Assembly (NCBI GenBank): GCA_024220525.1
Contig: JAMYWO010000480.1
Location: 1-12,966 of the forward strand
Length of the DNA: 12,966 nt
Direction of reading: 5' to 3'
Origin: Cochliopodium minus
Lineage: Eukaryota; Discosea; Himatismenida; Cochliopodiidae
Every line of letters begins with the position of its first letter. Within the stretch, counting starts at the first letter, position 1. Below, one piece after another: positions 8,495 to 12,966 of this stretch. The notes under the pieces were generated by a model. That model worked only from the letters and a program-made list of their open reading frames with translations. It was not told the origin of the DNA and made no database searches. The position numbers were made by a program, and so were the translations under genes.

Positions 8495-10386
8495 TTAGTT
8501 CTTGTTCAAAGTAATTAAATTTTTGAAACTTTGGAAAATATTGCTTTCTTCGGTCTTCACTTCCTTTGCTTCCTCAACACTCAGACACTTGTGCATAAGC
8601 TCTACTTGGATGGATCCTAAAAGAATTTAAAAATGATAAAAAAAAAATAAAAAAAAGGAAAAAAATCACCTTTGCGGAAAGGAATATTAAATGATTGAGC
8701 AACATTGTCCTTAAGCTTGAAAGTATCGAGAGAAACATAAATTTCGTCAATCATTTTCTTCTTGAAAAGATTTCCAAACTCTTTTTTAGTGTAAAGTCTG
8801 ATCAACAACTCCTCGCCTTTAGGAGAACAAGGGATTGGTTCAAAAGATTGGTTCCAAACATTTGAAGATTTAGTCAAACTTTCCCTTCTTTGCTCACCTT
8901 TGAAATGAAAAAATACAAAATAAATAAAACAAAAAATAAAACAAGCAAACAAAAACTATTAAACCCAATCTAAATACAAAAAAGGAATCGTTGACTGAGA
9001 GATCTTCTGCCGAAAGCAATTTAATTTGCAGTCTTCCATTGATCCTCTCTTTGAGCAACATAGCTTGCTTCTTGTGGAACTCCCTCAACATTTCTGTTTT
9101 AAATTTCATTTTTAGAGCAATCTTTCCCATTGGAGGAAAACTGATGACAAGACCAAACTGTACATTCCCTCCAAGATTGAATTCGTCTAAAAATTAATGT
9201 TTATAAAACCTTGATTAACATTTCTTTTTATTTAATTTACCCATATTTATTGTCAAATACATAATGTGAGATCTAAAAGTGAACAAAAACTTTGAAATAG
9301 CTCTTTTGATGAATGGCAACTTTAATTCTTTGGACTTTATGCTTTCTTTTTCGTTAGTTTCAACCTTTGAAGACAAGTCATAATTCTTCTCTATTTCATT
9401 TATCACCGATATTTCTTTGTCCACTTTGTGATCCTTGCAAAGTTCCACTTCTACTGCATATTGGAACACTCCCACAAGTAATTCTCCATAAATTGTCGAT
9501 TCTAATTGTTGTTCCTTCAGAAAAACAAAATTGATATTTGAATAAATGTTTCCCGCTACAAATATAAAATTAAATTTTTACAAGCAATCTCTTTCTCATC
9601 AAAGAAATTGCATAAAACAATCTTGACATTGGTGATGAAGCTATTTTCCTATTGATTATATCTTTCCCATTAATTTTTCTTTTTGAAAAATAAATATTAA
9701 ATTTACGAGAAAAATGCTTTTATGTCTTGGAATCCGGGAATGCTCAAAGATCCCTTATTTCCTTTATGAAAATAATTTATATAACACAAATATAATCCAA
9801 TCTTTAAACAATTACCTATCCCAAAGTCTATCAAAAATTTTGTGTCTTCTATTTTATTTTCTGTTGATGAAGAATTGATAATTGTGGGTGCTATTTGAGG
9901 GGTATCTATGATTTGGAAATTAACTGTTGGGGAATTTTGTTTCTCCTATCATAATAAAAATTAAAATTTTTTTGAGAATTTAATTTTAGCTTATAATTTG
10001 GATCAATTTTTATATCTCAATAAAGATATAAGATAAAATATATTTGATCAATCCAAATTATCATTTTATTATTTGTATATGTTGATCCTTTATCAATCAT
10101 TTAACAAAAATTTACAATATATATTGAATCAAATTTAAGATTATAAACAAAGAGATTTATATTTATTTTTTTATACCAACAATATAGCCTTGTAGATAGC
10201 CCTTCTCTTTTGTAATTGATCAATTCCTATACTCTTCAAATCATCTTCTGAATAAATGTCCTCCTTGAGATGATTCAAAGTATGATATCCTTCCTTCACA
10301 AAAGAATTGTAGATCAATAATGCTTCATCTTCTTTATAATTCAGTTTCAATAAGAAATCCCAAATTTGTTGGTGATCCCTTTGCAT
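8495..10386 (-). CDS. SAM domain plus C2 domain protein, 446 residues, eight exons
   Basis: Exons: 10386-10177, 9945-9816, 9761-9707, 9640-9582, 9555-9241, 9186-8965, 8897-8670, 8616-8495. Residues about 5-70 form a SAM domain (QQIWDFLLKLNYKED, then EDDLKSIGIDQLQKRR), a protein-interaction fold that can polymerise. Residues 307-415 form a C2 domain: GRLQIKLLSAEDL, DSFFVFRLGGEQRRESLT, SSNVWNQSFEPI, then GSIQVELMHK. C2 folds bind membranes, often through calcium. Here the loop after AEDL has few acidic residues (SVND), so binding may not need calcium. The middle region (115-290) is strand-rich with a charged insert and fits no family I know. Intron 1 is unusually long (231 nt) and carries a hairpin repeat; intron 4 is only 26 nt. 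The SAM exon has one ATG at 10386; an upstream non-coding or coding exon is possible. A membrane-associated scaffold is the likely role, by inference. Confidence 0.82.
9556..9581 (-). other. Ultra-short intron (26 nt)
   Basis: It runs GTAAAAATTT to TTTGTAG and splits a Ser codon (T|CG). The length is not a multiple of three, so removal is needed to link the frame ending DEKEIA to the one starting GNIYSNINF. An intron-retaining read would stop within it. Confidence 0.75.
9993..10061. repeat. Hairpin in the longest intron of the window
   Basis: ATAATTTGGATCAA at 9993-10006 pairs with TTGATCAATCCAAATTAT at 10044-10061, with a 4-nt insertion in the right arm. An inner pair, TATATCT at 10011-10017 and AGATATA at 10024-10030, extends the stem. 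The right arm is also part of the dispersed repeat copy at 10044-10109. All of it lies inside intron 1 of the SAM-C2 gene. Confidence 0.6.
10044..10109 (-). repeat. Dispersed repeat, copy A
   Basis: Read on the minus strand it aligns with 2425-2496 on the plus strand, sharing TTTTGTTAAA, TTGATAA, GATCAACAT, GATAATTTGGAT and TGATCAA in the same order. It sits inside the 231-nt first intron of the SAM-C2 gene and probably explains that intron's length. Confidence 0.5.
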
Positions 10387-10547
10387 TTGAATCAATATTT
10401 TTAATATTTTCAATTTTTTACTTTTCCAATATTTCTTTGGATATTTAATCTTTTTAAAAATAAAATAAAACAAAAGAATTTATTTTAAAAACTTTAATTT
10501 ATTTTCCTATTTATTTCAAAACTGAAGATTTTTTTCTTTTTTGTTAT

Positions 10548-10658
10548 TTATTCTTCCTTGTCCTTTTTCTTTTCCTTTTTTTTGTCCTTTTTCTTCCCTA
10601 TTTTCTTAACGTTCTTGATTTTCTTGAAGAATCTTTTAAAAGCTCTTTTTTTTCTCAT
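10548..10658 (-). CDS. Lysine-rich small ORF of 36 residues, doubtful
   Basis: An ATG preceded by AACTAAA opens a 37-codon frame ending in TAA. The peptide starts MRKKRAFKRFFKKIKNVKK and continues as lysine with some Asp and Glu. It matches no family. Low-complexity AAG/AAA runs in AT-rich DNA easily produce such frames by chance. Alternatives are a 5' exon of the SAM-C2 gene (donor GTTAAG after KKIKN, acceptor AAAAAG before 10451, both phase 0), which would add a basic N-terminus, or simply 5' UTR. Confidence 0.25.
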   Translation of the reverse strand: MRKKRAFKRFFKKIKNVKKIGKKKDKKKEKKKDKEE

Positions 10659-11067
10659 TTTAGTTATATTTGTTTTTTTTTTTTTTTGCTTTTATAACAA
10701 TTTCAAATTAATTTGATCACATTGTCAAAATTTTAACCTAAGTTAAAGTTTTTAAATTAATCAATTTTAATTATAATAATAAATTCTTTTTCTCTTAAAT
10801 ATGATTCTTTGAAAAAAAATTTTTAATTTTCTTTGATATCCTTTGAAAAATCTTTTGAAACTTTCTTTTGAAATGAAGTGAATACTTTATTGAAAAAAAT
10901 TTAGCCTAATTGAATTTTTAGATCCTTGAATCTTCAAAATAATGATCAAAAAAAAAAAATGAATAGTTACCACACATTATCTTATTGTTGATCAAAACTT
11001 GTTTAAATTAAATTTTGAAAGATTGAACAATTATTTTCATAATATTCAATGTTCAACAACTTTTAAT

Positions 11068-11075
11068 AAAAAAAA
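11068..11075 (+). promoter_or_regulatory. Oligo(A) leader directly before the peptidase ATG
   Basis: Eight A abut the start codon, as seen in front of three other genes in the window. Confidence 0.45.
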
Positions 11076-12542
11076 ATGGATCAAAAAATTAAAGGGCTGG
11101 TTTTAGAGATGATCGATAATGTACAAAATGTCAAAAAATTGAGATCATTTATCGAAAATGTGGAGATCAATCTCCATCCCAATTTCAATTTCTCACTAAT
11201 CAAAATTGCAAAAAAAGCGAAAATGAAGATTATCACAGAACATAACAATTCATATCATATCAAAACAATCCTCCAGTCATTCGATTCATCATACTGCGGA
11301 TATTATAGGTAATATAAATTAAGAGTTTTAAAAAATTTAAAATAAATCTTCTTTCACAAAAAGTTTGTACAATATAATGATTTCTTTGATTTCAATACAT
11401 TGCAAATACGAATCCGACGCAATAAAGGTGATAAAACTGTTGGAGAGTAGAGAATTTTTCTTTGAATTTATGTTTGAATGCTTTTCTATTCTCAAAACTA
11501 ATAAAGAAAACGAAAATTCTTATTATTGGACAATAGAGATGATTGGTAAAAATAAAATAGAAAAAATAAATAAAAAACTAAAATTTTTATTTAAATGCTT
11601 TTTTGAAAGAGTTTGGAGTACTTGAAAGAGGATATATTGAATATTTATTTAAAGAAGAAAACTATAATTTTCTTTTTAAAAAGTTGAAATTAATTCCCAT
11701 AACTATTCTTTCAGATTTTTCATACACCCAACTAAAAAATATGTTTTCAATGAAGTAAAAAAATAATTTTGAAAAAAATAATATTATAAAATAAATAAAT
11801 AAATAATGAAAGAACTGTGGAAAAAATAAATAACTCCCTGAAAAATTTCGATAATGAAAAACAAGTAGAATGCTTCATCTGTGGAGTAACTACACATTGG
11901 ATATCAATAATCGCCTCACAAAGCAAATTGGATAAAAAGAAGTTTTATTACTTTGATTCTCACAACTTTAAGACAATAGAGTTTGATAGACAACAAAACT
12001 CTCAACATTTTAATAATCTAAAAGAACAAGGGTTCCCAATTATCAGTTTATTTCCAGATAATAAAATACACGAAAGAGGAAAGGTAGTTAATAAATTTAT
12101 TTAAATTTATTTTTACATTTAAAAGGGATTCCATTTGATCAAAAATTCTCTTGAAAAAAATATTACTATTGAACAAACAATTTTGGAAGGAAATGTAAAG
12201 CAATTTTTAAAGAGATTTAATTCAACTATTGAAAGCCATGACATTTACTATTGGATAGAAAACTTTTTCCCAATACCTATTTTAGAAAGATATTTTTTGA
12301 AGGACATGAAATTATTTAAAGGTGATAAAAATTTTTGTAAACTTTTTTAAAAATTAACAATTTTACTTATTAAAGAGAGTTTCACTTTCAAAGAAACTGA
12401 TTGTTTTGATAAGTTACTTAAATGGCATGAATTTGTTCTACAAAAAATAGGGAACAATGAAAAAGAATTTAAGGAAAAGAAGATAGATTTCTCTCGTTTT
12501 AAAACTTTTTTGAATAATCTTTATTTATTGCTTAAAAATTAA
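11076..12542 (+). CDS. Papain-like cysteine peptidase homologue, 397 residues, six exons
   Basis: Exons: 11076-11308, 11364-11545, 11610-11754, 11813-12083, 12126-12321, 12376-12542; total 1194 nt. A Cys-His-Asp order typical of papain-like folds is visible: Cys74 in SSYCGYYSLYN, His215 in GVTTHWISII and Asp235 in FYYFDSHN. The CGYY/SLYN motif is formed only after splicing of the first intron, and the first four joins each restore a sensible frame, which supports the model. The nucleophile sits at the start of a helix as in papain-like, NlpC/P60-like and many ubiquitin-directed peptidases. I cannot assign the subfamily or substrate. Residues 278-397 form a helical, lysine-rich tail with no recognised domain. 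The last intron uses a less usual donor (GTGATA); the GTAAAC donor a few bases later would create a stop. It is convergent with the Q/P-rich gene, 89 nt away, and AATAAA occurs at 12545-12550. Confidence 0.78.
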
Positions 12543-12631
12543 AAAATAAAAAGTTCAAAAAACCAATTCAAAAACAAAATTTTATTGATTACTAACTAAC
12601 ATACAAATATTTTTTGTAATTATTTACAACA
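12543..12631. terminator. Shared 3' region of two convergent genes with AATAAA signals
   Basis: AATAAA at 12545-12550 serves the plus-strand peptidase gene, three bases after its stop. Its complement TTTATT at 12581-12586 gives AATAAA for the minus-strand gene that ends at 12632. The two 3' ends therefore lie within about 90 nt and may overlap. Confidence 0.5.
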
Positions 12632-12966
12632 TCAAGAAGCTTTTGTGTTCTCACTTTGTTCTTCGTTTCCCAAAACAATTGTTTGCTGGCTAGGTTCATT
12701 ATTAACAGGATCGGTGTTTGGTGGAAAATCAGTCAGTTGGGGAACGCCATCCTGATCACTTTTAGGTTGTTCCAATGCAACATTAATATTTTGGAGAGGA
12801 GAATCACTGATTCTATGTAGGTTTTGGGTTTGAAAAGAATTTACGTCAGTGGAGAAAGGGACCTGATATTCAGATTGTTCGAGAAGATTAGTTGATATTG
12901 GTTGTTGAGGTTGTTGGGTGAGTTGATCAAATAACCTTGGATGTTGACCTTCTTTAAAAGACAAAA
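12632..12966 (-). CDS. C-terminal end of a Q/P-rich, probably disordered protein (partial)
   Basis: An open frame enters from the right edge and ends with TGA at 12634-12632. About 110 residues are visible, rich in Gln, Pro, Asn, Ser and Asp, with stretches such as DQLTQQPQQPISTNL and a tail ending NTKAS. There are no hydrophobic segments or motifs, so it is probably a disordered tail. No ATG lies at the edge and the frame starts outside the window. A CTTTTAAAG tract ending at 12952 looks like an intron acceptor used elsewhere here, so the exon may begin at 12951. The first few codons would then be intronic. Function unknown. Confidence 0.65.
   Translation of the reverse strand, partial: LSFKEGQHPRLFDQLTQQPQQPISTNLLEQSEYQVPFSTDVNSFQTQNLHRISDSPLQNINVALEQPKSDQDGVPQLTDFPPNTDPVNNEPSQQTIVLGNEEQSENTKAS

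Larger units (their letters stand above)
10387..11075. other. Divergent intergenic region between SAM-C2 and peptidase genes
   Basis: The two flanking genes are read outward, so this 689-nt stretch should hold both promoters. It is very AT-rich, with T-rich tracts at 10530-10690 that read as a lysine-rich small ORF on the minus strand. The peptidase ATG follows eight A. The right end has several CAA/TTG-rich inverted bits around 11000-11060, such as GATTGAACAA and GTTCAACAAC, without a clear motif. No other gene is supported. Confidence 0.55.

Noticed and set aside
8991-9197. Plus-strand open frame of 68 codons
   Set aside because: It is a shadow of exon 6 of the SAM-C2 gene, which encodes the first half of the C2 domain.
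641-10386. Pseudogenes with many frameshifts
   Set aside because: The interruptions have splice consensus ends and consistent phases, and the lipase keeps every catalytic residue, so introns explain them better.
12322-12375. GTAAAC donor within the last peptidase intron
   Set aside because: Using it creates a TAG at the join; the upstream GTGATA donor gives an open frame to the stop at 12542.
641-12542. A reassigned genetic code (ciliate-like) as explanation for the broken frames
   Set aside because: Every in-frame stop falls in a GT...AG intron whose removal restores a family motif; TAA and TGA both end genes at sensible places.
1-12966. CRISPR array, prokaryotic operon or viral genome
   Set aside because: There are no direct spaced repeats, no ribosome binding sites and no viral hallmark genes; introns and domain families are eukaryotic nuclear.

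Overview
This is a nuclear window from an AT-rich, gene-dense, intron-rich eukaryote, most likely a protist or other small-genome eukaryote. The evidence is GT...AG introns, a eukaryotic-type tRNA-Gly, AATAAA-like signals just after stops, and domain families such as RCC1, WWE, SAM, C2 and class 3 lipase. All three standard stops occur and no stop needs reassigning, so the genetic code looks standard. I cannot name the taxon. Almost every gene had to be rebuilt by hand from short exons. I placed 39 introns in six genes: 26 to 231 nt, mostly 45-70 nt, and in each gene the summed exon length is a multiple of three. No single long open frame shows a whole gene.

Layout, left to right. 1-640 has no firm gene but holds a GC-richer block that could be a non-coding RNA, and perhaps a last exon of the next gene. 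641-2378 (-) is a seven-repeat RCC1 beta-propeller protein; one intron carries a TA-flanked hairpin element. 2379-3002 is intergenic with a dispersed repeat and a structured patch. 3003-3073 (-) is tRNA-Gly(GCC). 3230-5920 (-) encodes a 665-residue protein joining a HEPN/DUF4145-like helical domain to four WWE domains; this is the most unusual architecture here. 6196-6750 (-) is a four-helix membrane protein of 147 residues. 6816-8361 (-) is a secreted class 3 lipase with a complete Ser-Asp-His triad, spread over 12 exons including a 6-nt microexon. 8495-10386 (-) is a SAM plus C2 protein. 10548-10658 (-) is a doubtful lysine-rich small ORF. 11076-12542 (+) is a papain-like cysteine peptidase homologue with a Cys-His-Asp triad. 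12632-12966 (-) is the C-terminal end of a Q/P-rich gene running off the right edge.

The minus-strand genes lie head to tail with small gaps (65 nt between the lipase and the membrane protein; about 130 to 275 nt elsewhere), which fits a compact genome. They are not obviously one pathway. Two themes recur: ubiquitin/ADP-ribose-type signalling folds (WWE, papain-like peptidase, RCC1) and membrane or lipid work (lipase, C2, membrane protein). A shared role is inference only. The two longest introns of their genes carry hairpin repeats, and several start codons follow an oligo(A) tract directly.
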